Program-made: the position numbers and the translations under genes
Part shown: positions 24,101 to 39,100 of the stretch, piece by piece
Layout: each line of letters starts with the position of its first letter
Numbering within the stretch: the stretch's first letter is position 1
The notes under the pieces: model-generated
The model's database searches: none
Told to the model about the DNA's origin: nothing
Seen by the model: the letters and a program-made list of their open reading frames with translations, nothing else
Origin: Apostichopus parvimensis
Taxonomy: Eukaryota > Echinodermata > Holothuroidea > Aspidochirotida > Stichopodidae
Direction: 5' to 3'
DNA length: 55,847 nt
NCBI GenBank assembly: GCA_000934455.1
Contig: KN883923.1
Span: forward strand, 43,899 to 99,745

Positions 24101-27100
24101 TAAAACATTGTTTTTCTGTCTCTGTAATTGATAGGACTTTAGGAATTGCAAACACTGCAACGACCTTTAATAGTCATCAGGTCAGTGAATGACGTCACTG
24201 TTATTTTAGTTTAATTTTCCGGCAAAATTTTCAAGACTTAAATAGATATTTAATGGCATAAAGTTTCTTGAGAACTTCACAACGTATATACAAGTTTTTT
24301 TACGAAAATTTGCAACAATTTCCCAATATCTGATTAGCTGACTCGCAAACTAAACCCAAGTAACGTAAATCACAAGATCACTATGTTGGCGGGTATGAAA
24401 TCATAAGCTGCATGAATGTGCTCACTTACATGTCAAACGGGCACAATAATCATAATGATAGTCTCAAACGTAGATTAGTATAACATCCGAAAGGAAAGTC
24501 CAACTAAACAATATAGAAGCACTTGTATTCACAAATGTTGAGTCAGACATAAATGTTCCTTGTTCCGTATGTCATTAAATCCAACAGAAAGGTCACATTG
24601 AGCTTGAAACACAACCGCATTTGAACTCAATCGAGTGGTCAGTCTAGCTCTAACAATTTTCCCACTACAATTAATGCCCATTGCGTTTATTTACATGCAA
24701 GTCTCGTAGTTTGGGCTTCAGGAGGAATCATTAAAGCTCAACTTCACGGCATCAACGGTACTTCCACACTGTGTAAACACAAGAGGCAGTGTGTGCCCTA
24801 CCGTAAGTGATACTCACACGATGTTTTTTGCTTGAACATACACACATTTCCTGTGTTTCTATTACACATATAAAATGGTATGGAGGGTGTCAAGACATCT
24901 TGGCCCCAAAAACTCGCCATAAGCGATGTCCATGCCACGATTGAAATTTGCATGTGGATTCTTTCCCCTCATAGACATTAGGTTGTTCAAGTCTGACATG
25001 TCTCCCACTTCAAACACTTTATGTTGCATTTATCGGGATAATAACATCTCTCAAACATGTTTTACTTTAGGCTTATTAGCGACCTTGCCACGTGCAAATT
25101 TCAATTGGGGCCCGAAGATGGCTCCGTGGCCGAATTTCCGTTATTGCATTGGGGCAGTCGGCTTCACTAAAACGACAAGAAACAGCAGGATCAATTAATG
25201 ACACCAAATGTATAGACCGTTGAATGTCTCACGCCATGATTCTAATCTCCTCTCCGCCCTTACAATGGTATCTTTACGCTTAAGTTCAAAAATCGATGAG
25301 AGGTTGTCATCCCATTTCCAGCTTAGACCCATATTTGTTATAGTGTTAATGCTGACTTTATCGCATGAGTTTCAACTGCGCTAAACATGGCCTCCAACCT
25401 ATCAGAGTCCGAGCCACTTCTTCTAGAAGGAGTTCCTCCTAGAGATGAACCAGCTGTAGTTAACCCGACAATCCAGGCTCTTGATTGGTTTGTTTCAATT
25501 TTACAATTTCTGGTCTTTATTATAACCATTTTAGATAGCTATAATGAATTCAGTAGTTTGAATCCTCTTTCATTTTTCCTTTAGGTTTACGTTGTTTGTC
25601 GCGTCAATATATAGAGTAAGTTGCAACTGAACTAACACACTCAGTGCACGCAGCTGAAGTACTGTCTACGCCGCGCTCACTTTGTTATCATCATAATTAC
25701 GTCACAGGTAACTGTGGATAACGTTATCATCATACCGCCCAATTATTTTTTTTAAATAAAAAAGGTTAAGGATTTGTTTTTCAGCCTTTCCCAACATCGG
25801 ATTGACTTCATTTTTCAGATACGTAAAACTAAAACCAACTAGAATACTGGTGAATAAAATCGTACATTTTTCGTCAATGCTGTAATTTCTAGATTGTTCA
25901 TCTTTAAAGATCAATATTGCACTAACCAGAAATTGTTAGCATTGCATTATCACTTACATATCAGCAAATTGCTATTGATGAGAGATTACCGTGATAGAAT
26001 TGTTACTCGGTGAACACTAATTAATAGGTAATTAGCCTTTTCATAAAAGTTGACAGTTTATTCTTCCAAACAATTCTGCATGCAAACCACACCTTTCTCA
26101 TTTATATTTCAAAACTCAACCAATCAAATCATCTCTATCATGTGACATCATATAATAACAAACCCTCCTGTTTCGCTCGTAATACGTACATCGATGTACT
26201 ATACCACTAGTTGTAGATGAACCATGCATACAGTCTATACAATATACTGTACTAGATATGTATTGATGTTATATACTGAACTTGCACAGCTAGACTACAT
26301 GTACTAGTACTCGCCAATGCATGACAACATTACAAAGCTAGCATTGAAAGTTCTATTCACATCTAGCCTATTGTTTTCATCCATAAATATTTCTTTCTGT
26401 ACACAGATTAACATTGCACTAGGCCTTTGGTAAATTCCAATGTCTGTTCTTAAAAGTTTGCTAACTAGGTGAGGCTACAGTAGTGTAAACATTTTGTTCA
26501 ATTTGACCAATCAGTGTCCATGACTCTTGGTATTTTCTGTCACGTCTGACAGCCAGGTATTTATTGCTAAACAAACAATTTTCAACACAATATGCCCCTT
26601 TAATGATCTGGCCAGGATTTGACCAAGCAACCCTTAGATCCCAAGTCCACTGCCTTAGCCAATTGACTACAACTCCCTTGTGGAGACTGAAACCATAACG
26701 AAGCTACCAATATGAAGAGTTACAATCATTATTCCAATTACCAAGGAGTCCAAAGATACACAATACTATATCAATTTAAATCTTCCAAGTTTGTGACATC
26801 TATGTTCTCTGAATTGTTATGCTAACCGAAACATTCACAATGAAATTATAAGAGATTATTAATTGCTCACCTGGAGATTTCCATAAACTACTTTTGAAAG
26901 TTGAAATCAAGCCTTTTAAACCATCAGGCGGCTTTCCATCTTTTTCATGGTTATCTGATGGCCATGATCTGCCACCCTTTAGTCTTGCGTTTGTCACTAA
27001 ATGATGTTCATTCATATTCATTGATGAAGGCAGAATGTTAACAACATTTGAAGATGCCGGTAACATTTTGTTATTCTCATCTTCCTGATTCTCACTCTTT

Positions 27101-30100
27101 CTTGCAGCCTTTCCTTTCGCTTTTGATGGTGTCTCTCCTTTTTCACAAAGGAAGACACAAGTTATGTAAGAAATGTACATTCATAAAGAAAAGATTAAGA
27201 AAATGGTCAGTTTGCTCGAATTGATGAAAATAAATGTATGAAAATCCAGAAAGACAATTGACAAAAGTGAATCCTTACCATGAGAACATCTAGATACAGA
27301 AACTCTGTACACAAGATTTTTAAGCATTGATTAGAATTGTCTTCAATTGATCAGCAAAATTATTGAACTAATGCAGTTGTATTACCAATCAAGTTAACGT
27401 ACGTTTCATTTTAGGAACTTGTGTGCTTTCAAACTTTTCTGTAGATATCAAGTGACATCAATCTCGTAACATTCTACAGTAATTATAAACAAGTTACGAT
27501 GGTACCATTTGCTGTTCAGTTTGTTGGCCCAAGCTTAAGTTTTCTAATTCAACTTGAAAAGTGTTAAATAGGTAACGAAAAAGGATGTTTAACTTCACGT
27601 TCGTAACATTTGTATTTGTTCAAAAACAAATACATAAGACTACAAAATAATGTCGGAATGTAAGAAATATGTACTTCAAATTAACACTTTGGAAACAATT
27701 GAAGATAGATGATTTGTCTGAGATGGATATCTTGAGCGTATTTGACGGATATTTTTAGCGTATTTCAAGCCATTAACAGGTGGCATACACGTCGAAGTGG
27801 TTAGGCCATTCGCTTAGCACAGTGCTTACTAAGTAAGATGTCATATTTTCGTATTTTGGAAATTTGTAAAAAAATCCATTTTTCTTTCCGCAAAACCCCA
27901 GAGGTGATTTGGTACATACAAAACGATATATAAGATCCCTTTTTTACATTAAATACAATGAAAGAAATGGGAAACAGAGGAAAATCACAACAACAATTGT
28001 TTCTATCACATACTTTACTGACGCCTTCGTATAAATGGGATATTTTCTCTTTATCAAATAATCAGAATCGGCCCGATTATGAAAAAATAATCGGTATTTT
28101 CTGTTTTAGCATAATCAATTGAACACTATTTCCCCCTTCCCACTGTGGCATTTTCTTACACACTCAAGCATGCACATATGTCATCACCATCATCAGTAGA
28201 ATGTTGAAGGTGCATGGGAGTACAATTTCTCTACGCCACATAAAGTAGAACTTTAATCATTACTTTCCTTGACAGGGCTTTTAAATGCCTTTAAAAATTG
28301 TTTTAACAGAACTTCACTGCAAAAGAAATAAATGGATCCTGTGTATGATCATTCACTGTATTTACATTCAGTTTCTTATGGAAATATACAGCAATGTTTC
28401 TATGTTCTAGGATTTTTTTCATACAAGGGAAATCAATAAGATAGACTAGCTACTGTTACATGTATGTCAGATGTTACATGTCAGATATTATTTACACTGA
28501 ATAGTTTTTATACATGCAAAGGGAAGCCTTACACGACATCAATCATGTGCAAGGTGATGCAAGTAACCAAAGAGGTATGTGATTGTGTAATGCAAAACCT
28601 AAACTTCAACCCTGAGATGAACAGTTGCAATACCACATTGCGAGAAATTCGGTAACCTTAGAATTACATGGCATGTGCTTTTCTGAGCTATCCAGTCCAT
28701 GATACATGTGGTTCCTCTAACATACTTTAAGAAACAACCATTTCAGTAACCAGAGATTATTCTTCAGTGTCATTTAATACAATCTCAAAGGAGACAGGGA
28801 AGGGATTTTAAAAGAACTTGACATGGTATCATCCATCCTTCAATAATATTACACCAGCAGGAATAAAACCTCTACAGAGGAAGAGATCTCATGGCAGCAA
28901 TTACTATCAATAACAAACTTCAAGGCTGATATACCTGGAACTAGGACCTAAAGTATTACCAATGGGAGCCATCAGAGTTGGCTAACTGCAAGAAGCTGCC
29001 AAAAAACAAAACGTTTCTCACCTTCACTGGTGACTTTAAGATGCCCTGTCAAGGTCTGCAACTCTGTTGGGAAATGTCCATCAGGTCGGCATCTCGTCAG
29101 AGGAACAAACAGTGTGTTTGCAGACTCAAAGGGTTCCTCTGAATGAAGAACCTGATTTGCAAAGTAATGATTTGTCCCAAACGGATACAGATCCTCCTCC
29201 TGCACATAAATCAAATTGATTTGAATTTGAAAAATTTGGTTATCAAATGGTACACAAGTATGTAAACCTGCATTGGAACATATATTAACTTGCTGCAGGA
29301 TGATGCAAAGGATTAAACTGAACTGGAAGTCCAGACAGCAGCTAGATCAACAGATATACTAGAAGCTTACTGTTGATTTTACTATGAGGTTAAGAGTGCA
29401 GGTGGTACTTGGAGCCACATACTTTGACTCTTTATCATAACTGCATTAATTTATGTCAACCATAATCACAGACTACTTATCATTGTTGAAGTTTAACATT
29501 TTTTGATTAACTGGCATGGCAAGGAATGAAACAGAATCAGACTACGTAATTCACAGACAAGGAAACAGCAAGAGATGATAGGCGAAAGAAATATGAAAAC
29601 AGAAAGAAGAAAGCTGTGACAAGTATTTTCCTTGCCATGAGAGAACATTTCATGTCAGAAGAAAATATTAGGGACGACAAGGATGATGTCGGACTTCTCA
29701 GGAAAGTAAATAGGTAAAAATAATCATCTGAACCATTTACCACTTCAATTGCAGCAATTTTCCCATGCTCTTCGACTGACTTCACAATACCAATCCATGT
29801 TATTGTTCCATGGTATAGTTCACCTCCCCATTCAACCTCAACCATTGATGACACATTGAAATCTGTTTCCATGTTAGGGTCAGTTCCACCAACTGCTCCA
29901 TCTTGTTGGGCATCCTTCTTCCTGTCCACCGGAGGCCCATCTTTTAAAAGACACATACATAAAATATCACTGAAAGTTGTCAGTATCAAAGTTTATCAAG
30001 ATGAAAGCAAGATTCAATTCTAGTTAACTACACTCAACTAATTCATATTTTCACAACTTACTGCCAAAGCCAATATTACAGATAACAGAGCCAATTTTGA

Positions 30101-33100
30101 GACCATTTGAGATAATGTGGCGACCCCTTTAGGCTTAGATTGTGAAAACTGACAAGGGCCGGTTGAGTGAGCTTATATCACACAAGACCCGAGTTTCTGA
30201 AGCAAATTTTAGTTCCTGACTGACCGATTGACAGACTACAGAATACTCACAGTGAAATTATGGTTCAGACTAGTGTTTGCACTGGGTATCGGTGTACCTG
30301 GGTACCCACCCGACGCGATACTACGCGGTTCCTAATTTATTACCTGAATACTACACTATGTGTGATTGATTTTTTTTTGCAAACCGATGGTTGGACAATA
30401 TTTTCCCATTGACTTAGTGAGGTGTGGTGTTAGGCTACCAGGTGGTTGAAGATAACAGTGCTCAAGAATGAAAGAGTTCAATGGATATCTAGTAACTGCG
30501 TCACAATTTCAGCGAATAAAAAGATGGTTAGACTAGATTTCTCCATTGACTTAGTGTGGTGTTAGGCTACCATGTGGAAGAAATCAAAAGAATTCTCACA
30601 ATTATTATTTTTTAATTCATTTTTTTCATAGAAGGAAAGACTGACAAGGAAATTTACGAGATGTTACTAATGGGTTTTAGACGGAATAACTAAAAAATAA
30701 TAATTTGTTTACTAAACATTTATTCCGAATGCATTAAATTGACGGAAATCGCGCAATCTCGCGGCTAATGCGAACCCTGGGCCTGCATAATAGATAGTAA
30801 TAGTAGTACAAACTGTTTAAGAGCTAAATTGGATATTTATGTGGTTTAATCCAATAGACGTGGAGAGCAAACATAAGCAGCAGCGGCAGTGCGATGTTAG
30901 TAGTGATGTTAACTATATGCAGTTATTAACAAGTGAAAAAAAATGAAAGAAACAAAAGCAAATAGAAATTATTGAGGAAGGTTTTATACCTTATTCTACA
31001 CCTATTTGAACATAAAAACATTGTCTGTGGAGAATATAATTCATTTAGTATTGCATCCAATATGTAATTTCTTGAAAATCACAATACACAAGGGTAAACA
31101 TTTTTTGGGGAGCCTGACTGGTAACGGCTCTCGGGTACCAGGTTCTCGATTTTTGGACCCGTGTAAACACTTGTTCATACCAAGTATGAATTTATCCAAA
31201 CTTGACTGTCGCTCTGATCAAATGATGTTTGCTACTCCTTGGCAAAGACAAGCGTTATGATTATATAAGTGATACTGCCATTTATTTCCATGCAAATCAC
31301 TACAAAAATTTATCAAAAAGTGGTCAAACAAGGTCAGACTGGCAAGGCTCCCAGTTTCATTTATTTTTGTTACAAAACAGTAACTCGGAATTCCACTAAC
31401 GACACCAAGAAACAATTTCACAAAGGGAGGCAATGCAACCAGGCTGATATCCATTTTAGTACTACAAAATTATGCAGAGTTTTGGGCTATATGTATCCTT
31501 GATATGTTGAATATATAACAGGTGTAAAATGAAAAAGGTTTCAAATTTATTTACATGTTCTTTGTTTTCAAGTAATAAAACGCTTCTTTGTAAATACTAG
31601 CAAAGTTAATTGCCAAGTTAAGTTCTCACTAATATTGTATGAACAATGTGACTATTATGAGGCAACAGAAAACATAGTTGTTCACATCAAAGAACTCAAT
31701 CGCCTCGATAGGATTATGGCTCTATACCTTTTGGGTAATTTTTATCAACTGTGACTAGTATCAGAATAAAATATTTTCTGTTTGTGGAGGGGTGGGGGTT
31801 TGGTGTTAAATTCTCAGGACGTGCTCATCTTTCTCCAATATGGACACAATTACCTTATTTGTTACCCATGTCTGACAACTTTCATGGTTCTTTATTTGGA
31901 AAGTGAAAGGACTCAGTTACATCCACGTTAACAAGTTTTCAAGTTATTCTCAACATATGTAGCTGTTGAAGAAATACTTTTTAAGAAAAGTCATTCAAGA
32001 TAGAGCCAGGGCATAAAAGCTTTGCTAACCTGATCCACTTCTCAATCCTCAAACGTAATCTTATGTTGAGACTGTAACCACATGACAGCGATGGCGTTTC
32101 CTAAAGTGATGTACCACTGTGACATAGCAAAACTTGTTTGGGGCAACGGTATATATAGGCACTCGCTGGGTGTGAATTGGCTTACAATCTTTTAGCAGAT
32201 TAGAAGAGGAACAGGTGTGACATAGTTGTTTGCGACCATGGTTTGCTGTTATAAGAACGAAAATGGAAAGTAGGTGCTTGTAATAGCCAGCATTGGTTGC
32301 GAGGGAGACTACGTGTTTCCCATCTTTAGTTTCGTTTCGCTCTGAGTAGCCAGTCAGAGTAGTCAGCAGTGAATTAATTGTTTGGGGTGTTAGTTCATAA
32401 GACAACCCAAGGTTCAGTATTTGTGACTGAGAGGGGCTAGGTGTAGGTCTATGGGAGAAACGACACACATGTTATCTATGTCTTTGTATTTGGGGATGAA
32501 ATAAGAGTCATTTCACTGACCAAAAGGAGGGTGCCTGCCCTGTACCACTACTCAGACGTTGTATAAGCCTTTTTTTGTAAGTAATATTCGTATGAAAAGT
32601 TATGATAAAATAAAGCACTCTTATACATTGAAATATATATGTATGGATATTAGTGGGTTAAAGACAATGTTTGTGTTATGTTACATGGTGGATTGGGTAA
32701 AAAGCTAGGTGTTAGGAAGTTGTATAATGTTACATTACATAGTGATACTCGGGTGTCTGGGTGGTCTACTTTCTTATAAAATATCAGATAAATTTGAATA
32801 GGGATATTTAACCTCGACAAAGGAATTGGCTAAATCAGAACATATAAATGGTCCACTGAAGACACTCAACTAGTTGATACCAAAACTGAGCTTGGGATTT
32901 ATTCATGTAAAGTCATTAATCAGATAACTATTTCAGATTTATTTGAATTTCCAGTTTACCATTTTCGGGAGTTTATTTTGAGGACCAAAGGGAGTGTCTG
33001 TAGAGAGAGAAAAAACATCGCTTCAGTCCTTATAGGCCGTGGTGTACTGTCAGGTCAACGTGGTCTACACCCTGTAACCAGAGGGACTCTATGTTATGCC

Positions 33101-36100
33101 TGAAGGAGTGTTCGGTAGTAGTGACCTTACTGGAGTTCCAAGATATCTATGTTTTATATATTTTTGCCGAGGAGCAGTTCACCTTAGTTTAGAAGTCAAG
33201 GAAAGAACAATTTGTTTTCAAAGAACATAATTTTGTTGAACAAATTTTACTGTTGAATAGAAACTTTAATCTTAATATTAAACAATATTTTATTTTAATG
33301 ACAAGACATTTGTTCCTATATTCATGATATTCCAACGTCACCTCAAGAAAGACCCAAAATGGCACACTTATACTGTAGCCAGACTTTAATTCTTTAGTTC
33401 AAATTACGTTTTTGATGTGATTCACATGATAGTCGTTGTTCTAGTTTGATTTTTAAAGACACTTACTTTGTTAGCAACGACATGTTTTATTTGAGGGGAA
33501 GCACATAGACACCCTGAGCATTGCACTTTTTTCACATCTTAGGGAATAAGACAGCAGTCATAGCACACAGAAATGAATGCTAGGATGTAATGGTATCAAC
33601 TTGTTGTTTCTATCCAGAGAGAAAATCACTAAATTAAATTCAATATCAAATTTGCAAGATAAATCTCAGTGAGTTTGACGGGGATAGGGAGATGGTATTG
33701 TAAGAATACTTTCAAGTACTGCGCAGATTTGCGATTATATGCTAAGTCATTACAGAAACAAAAGAACTTTCTTATAAGGCTTATAAAGGGGCGGAATGTG
33801 ATTCAAGATATTTATGGTAACAATATTCTTCAGAATATGTTAACAAGTGGAACATGTGTTAAAATTGAAGCCAGTCAAAATGTTACAACAAAAGCATGTA
33901 CCAAAACTGCAAGGTGAAAGCAAATTATCATAGCTCTCATACAGGTACATTATTTTTTAGACTTACCAGTGAGGAAGGAAGCTACATCTGGCGAAGCACA
34001 CATCTCCAGGGCTTCTCTAAGATTTTGTCCAATTTGTGTACGTCCTACCTTGTGGTTTCTCATTTTGGTCCTCCAAGTAAGTAAGGCAAAAAGGTATGGG
34101 TCGTCTATCCTTAATGAAGGGGTCATTGGATTGGATTTTTCATCTTCAGTTTTGATCTGGAGGGCGTCTTTTAAAAGTGTCAAGTCAGCCTTTCCTTCTT
34201 TCAGTTTTACTGCAACTTCACGTAATAGATTCTGATCAACCCTTTTATATTCTGGCTCTGTGGATTTAAACAGTATTATATTGAGCATTGCTCCTTGTGT
34301 TGAAATGGTAATAAGGCTGCTGGTAGAGCACAAGTGCAGTTTAACTTGTTCCTGTATGCCTCATTATTTTAGATATATTATTGTGTGAGACCCATCCCTT
34401 TATAAAGGGAATACTGCAGAAATATACTGAATCAAATTGTTTACACTACAGGCTCTTAGCTTCCCAGCTGGGAACAGAAGTGAAACAGCTTGTTGGTGTA
34501 GATCCAGGTAACCAAAGCCCATGGGTGGGTTGAAAAGATTGAACAAACAGTGGTACATGTAGACATCCACCTTCAGTAACATATGCATGCACAAATGTAC
34601 AAGATATCGCCATTGCAATTGTTCTTGATTGCCATCAAAACCAAAGAATTCAGTTACTTCAAGACCAACATGTGATGCTACCATTTTCTTACACTCACAA
34701 AACTGTAGCTTCTCCTGATCAAACTAACAGAACAAATCCTATATATGTGAAGCCACTTGGGTCTGACTAAAACAATATTAATATGAGACACACCAGTTTC
34801 AAATCCCGCGACAAAATCTACACTGTAAGGTTATATCAGTTTGATAGTTCTCATATTGGCAATGTGATGTTAGTCTAAGTACTGAATCAAAATTGCTGCA
34901 ATAATCCTGCAAAAATTCAATAGATAAAGAGCAAGGAGAGGGGAAGGAGACTTTCAATGGAAATGAAGATGCTGGTATTGTAATTATCCTATCACTTACC
35001 AAGAAGAGAATGCTTGATATGTTAATCCATAATTATCAGACAGTATGGATTTGAAATTATTGATCAAGAAACGAAGTGTTTTTTACTGCTATATGAATTT
35101 AGAAAAGAGGTATTTAGCTAGCTGAATAGTAATCTGAGCAATTAATAGACAATGTGAGAGGTATTTGAAACTTATCATACTGTGGATGTAAGACTTTCAT
35201 GACGCGATTTTCTTGTACTTGCAATAAACAAAGATAGGTCATATTTTGGGCTAATAAGGGCAACTCTTTGGCTAGTACAAAGATGGAAAAAATGGCAAAG
35301 TAGACCTGAAATACATTCAAGACTAATACATTCAATCATTCAAGACATAAATTCATTCAAAATTAATAATTTCGCATTACTTAGATATTGTCAAAACTTT
35401 TATAATAATCAGCATCGGCTTGCCTGGGCAAGATGTATTTCAAATTGACACTGAAATGAAAGAAAAATTATGCACCATTTTTTTTTTTTTTTTAAATCTG
35501 ATACCAAGTTCAGTAGATGAGAATATATGACATCTTTCAACTACCTTGAAAGACAATCATTTATGGCTGAGAAAGTTGACACTGAGAAACAAAATATACA
35601 AAATATATTCAATTACCTTGTCTGTGAGATGACGGAGGTGATGATTGCAAGGGATACTCCATTGTCTGATCTGAGTCAATGTATTTCGTCAACCATTCTT
35701 CTATGTCTTGTCTTCCAATTGTTTTCAAAGCTTTATAGAGCATTGCAATTCTATCAGGGTTATCAATATTCTTCTTATTCCAAGTCTCTAACATCTGGAA
35801 CGTACATTGAACAGCATCATCCACAGCTTCAAACTTTTCTCTTTTGAACTTCTCACCAAATAGTTGACGTCCAAGTGGTTGCCAATCAAATGCCAATTTA
35901 TTGGCTAGACAGATAACTGTGCCTGCATCCAAACCTTTCAAAGAATTCAAATCAATATCTTGCAATTCTCACAATTGAATACTAACAGTCAATTAAAATA
36001 TGGTCTACAAGATTGTCACAGTTTATTGAAAAATCAACCCAATTTTTAACCTTAGAACAATGCTAATGAATTACATTTGCATATAAAGTGTAAGGTTGAA

Positions 36101-39100
36101 ACGAAAGCCAATCCAGAGATGTTTGTACTTTTATTCTTGTGAAACTCTCTATAACATCTGCATTCTTGATTTCATCCAAGTGTTTAAGTAAATGGAACAC
36201 AGGGTTAAACCCTACTTTGTGTCTATTGCTACCTCATCTTGTCACCAAATCTAATCAACATATATCATGCTAATAACCGCACCAAATAACAGAGCAAAAG
36301 AATGTACACCAAGAAAGAAAACCCCAAATTTACTTATAAAGAATATCTAAGTGACACTCCCAGATAAACAATACACCTACCATCATAAAGTATCCTGGCT
36401 GCCTTATGAAGATGGCACTCTTTCAAAGTCTTGGCCAAACATTCTAGAAGACTTGTGACTTTACTTGGTTGTTTCCTTTTCCACTTCCTTAAAACAAGCA
36501 AAGCTTTATCCCTGTCTGGTTCTGTTCTTTTTGAAATATCTTGAAAATCTGCAGGATTACATACAACTGCTGCCACACGTTTCCACTTTTCATCGATGCA
36601 ATCTGCAACGCTCCGGAGGTGGGGTTCATCTAGACCTATGCAATGGAAACACCCATATTAAGATGTTAATAGCTCACAGATAGTTAAATAGGAGTAAAAT
36701 CTACTAAATGATTGCAAGAGTGAAGTACTACCCAGAGAAATGGTATGAACATCTCAAAATACATATCACTTGGAAACCAAGGCACACTTCTACACATCAA
36801 ATAATAAAATAATTCACAAATATCCAACGAAATATCTTACTAGATCTGCCTGACTAAAAATGAAAGAAACAGTTCGAGGGCTGTACTCTTGTCACAGTCA
36901 AACTTTGGTGAAACTAATCCAAAAGTCAACTTGTCTATTTCGTTATGTAACAAGTTTCTCAAATCGAAAACAAAACAGTTTATCTGTTGACTTTCAAAAG
37001 TGGGGTTCTGGGCTTCAAAATGTTGTATCTGATTACAGGCTTGCAATATTCAAATTCATTTCACATCTGAACATTGTTCAGCAATATGCATGTGGTTCCC
37101 AATTTGATGGACCAGTACTCACACCACCAGCTATAACCTGACACATTACCCTACTATGTTCTATCTATCTACGAATACAGGGCCTCAATTAATACTTTGT
37201 AACTCTTCAGCAGCAGTGTCATCCCCCCACCCCCCACCTTCTCCCCAACAAAATGAATTGGCTCATTAACTCCTCAAGGATATTAAGGCCCAGGTTGGGA
37301 ACCACTGATGTATGCAATCAAAATTCAGAAAATTGGACTGATGGCCTTTATAGGTCAACGGCTTGAAATCAAATGCAGAACATTTGCAGCTACACAACCT
37401 TTAACACAATCTGCAAAGAACACAGTAGCCAGAGCTCTACCTGGGTTTAATTAGCACCAATTGTTCTAAGACTAGAAAAAACTGTAATTGCGTTAATAAC
37501 AATATTAACTAAATACCAGACCAATTCAACTACAAGAGTTTGATTTGTGAATACCAATTACCTTGACTCCCTTTAATATGATAACATATTCTATTTATTC
37601 ATCTAACTTGTACAGTAACAATACAGTAATTACATAAGCAATTCATGTGGTACAACAAATCCTACACGATTACAGTCCTACTGAATTAAGGAACCCCTTC
37701 ATTCTCAAAAATTAAGCAGGATTGACACTTTTCAAAGGACTTCTAAGCTTAAGTCGACTCAATGTCCAATTGTGATATTGTCATCATGGTGTCACATAGT
37801 GAAGTAGGAATAAAAAAAAGTACCTTTGGAAATGGAGGCAACTTTGTGTGAACAATTACAAGCTTGTAGAGCTACAATTAGCTTTTCTGCTTGATCAACA
37901 TCGTATGATTGACACATCTGCCAGTAGCGAAGCATAAAATAAACTCTATCTTTTAGGACACGTTGACTATTGTTAAAACATTGCAGTCTGCAATCTGTGA
38001 GACCAAGTGCGAAACCCAGATGACTCCACTCTCCGTTTGTAACTGACTTTGAAATATCCATAATTACTTCACCCGATAGTCCTGAAAAGAAATAAACCAG
38101 AAAGCAAAACTGCAATACATCAATGTCAATGTAAACATGAGAAACTAAATGCTTTCTGTCTGTTATGTCTACTTTTTGACAAAAAATGTTCAAACTATTG
38201 TGCATGCTACGCTTTAATAGTGTACGCTATAAACTAATGAACAAGTTTGGCATCACCTCTTTATAGATTCAGACATTGTGTCCATAGTGCCTAGTCCACT
38301 CATGTTCTTTCTGAGTAACATGGTTCTGAAAATTTACTATTGAACCTATGTTAATGTTAAGAAATGTACAAATAACAATAGACTTTCAGACCTATCTATG
38401 GTACATAATAATGTTAGATCTGTTGATGCTGCTCTTCTTGAGATACCACACTTACAACTATGCTTACAGCTTTTGCCTTCTGCTGACTTTATTTAAATAA
38501 CAGCTGATGTAAGTATGAAGACTCATCCAAGCTGGCATTCTAGAGATAATTGGGCTAGATGATTTTCACACTTTGACCTTTGCTGTTTTTGACTAGCCTC
38601 TGATCTCCAAACATACATGCAACTCCAGAACTGAGTTTGAACCACGCACATACACACTATATTGGCCGCATCAGTAATGTACTTCCCTAGGGCAAGTAAT
38701 TAAAATATTTCATCAACTAACTGCTGGAAGCTGAGGTGAACCAGATTGCATAAACATTTTGTTGTTGTTGCATCACTGATGGCAAAGACTGCAACTGACT
38801 AGAATCTGAAATGGTAAATGAAATAACAGTAGTTCTGTTATCACATAGTTTGGGATTCAGGACTTAACCAGCATGCGCCAACAGGCAGAGTGATACCTTT
38901 CCCAAGTATTACATGAGCACATTTGAAGTTAACACAAGCGGTATCTTTTTGTACTGTAGTGTTCAAAACGTTGCAGACTTTTACATCTGTTGACCATGAA
39001 TGGCCTCTGCAAAAATAAACAAGTGGATCCACATACCAAGTATGATGTTGGACCACCATGTACTTTTCACATTTTGACCTCTGGTGACCTCTACAAAAAC

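Noticed and set aside
32061-32468. 135-residue minus-strand ORF
   Set aside because: Mixed composition, no recognised domain and no fitting splice sites; may belong to an unrecognised mobile element.
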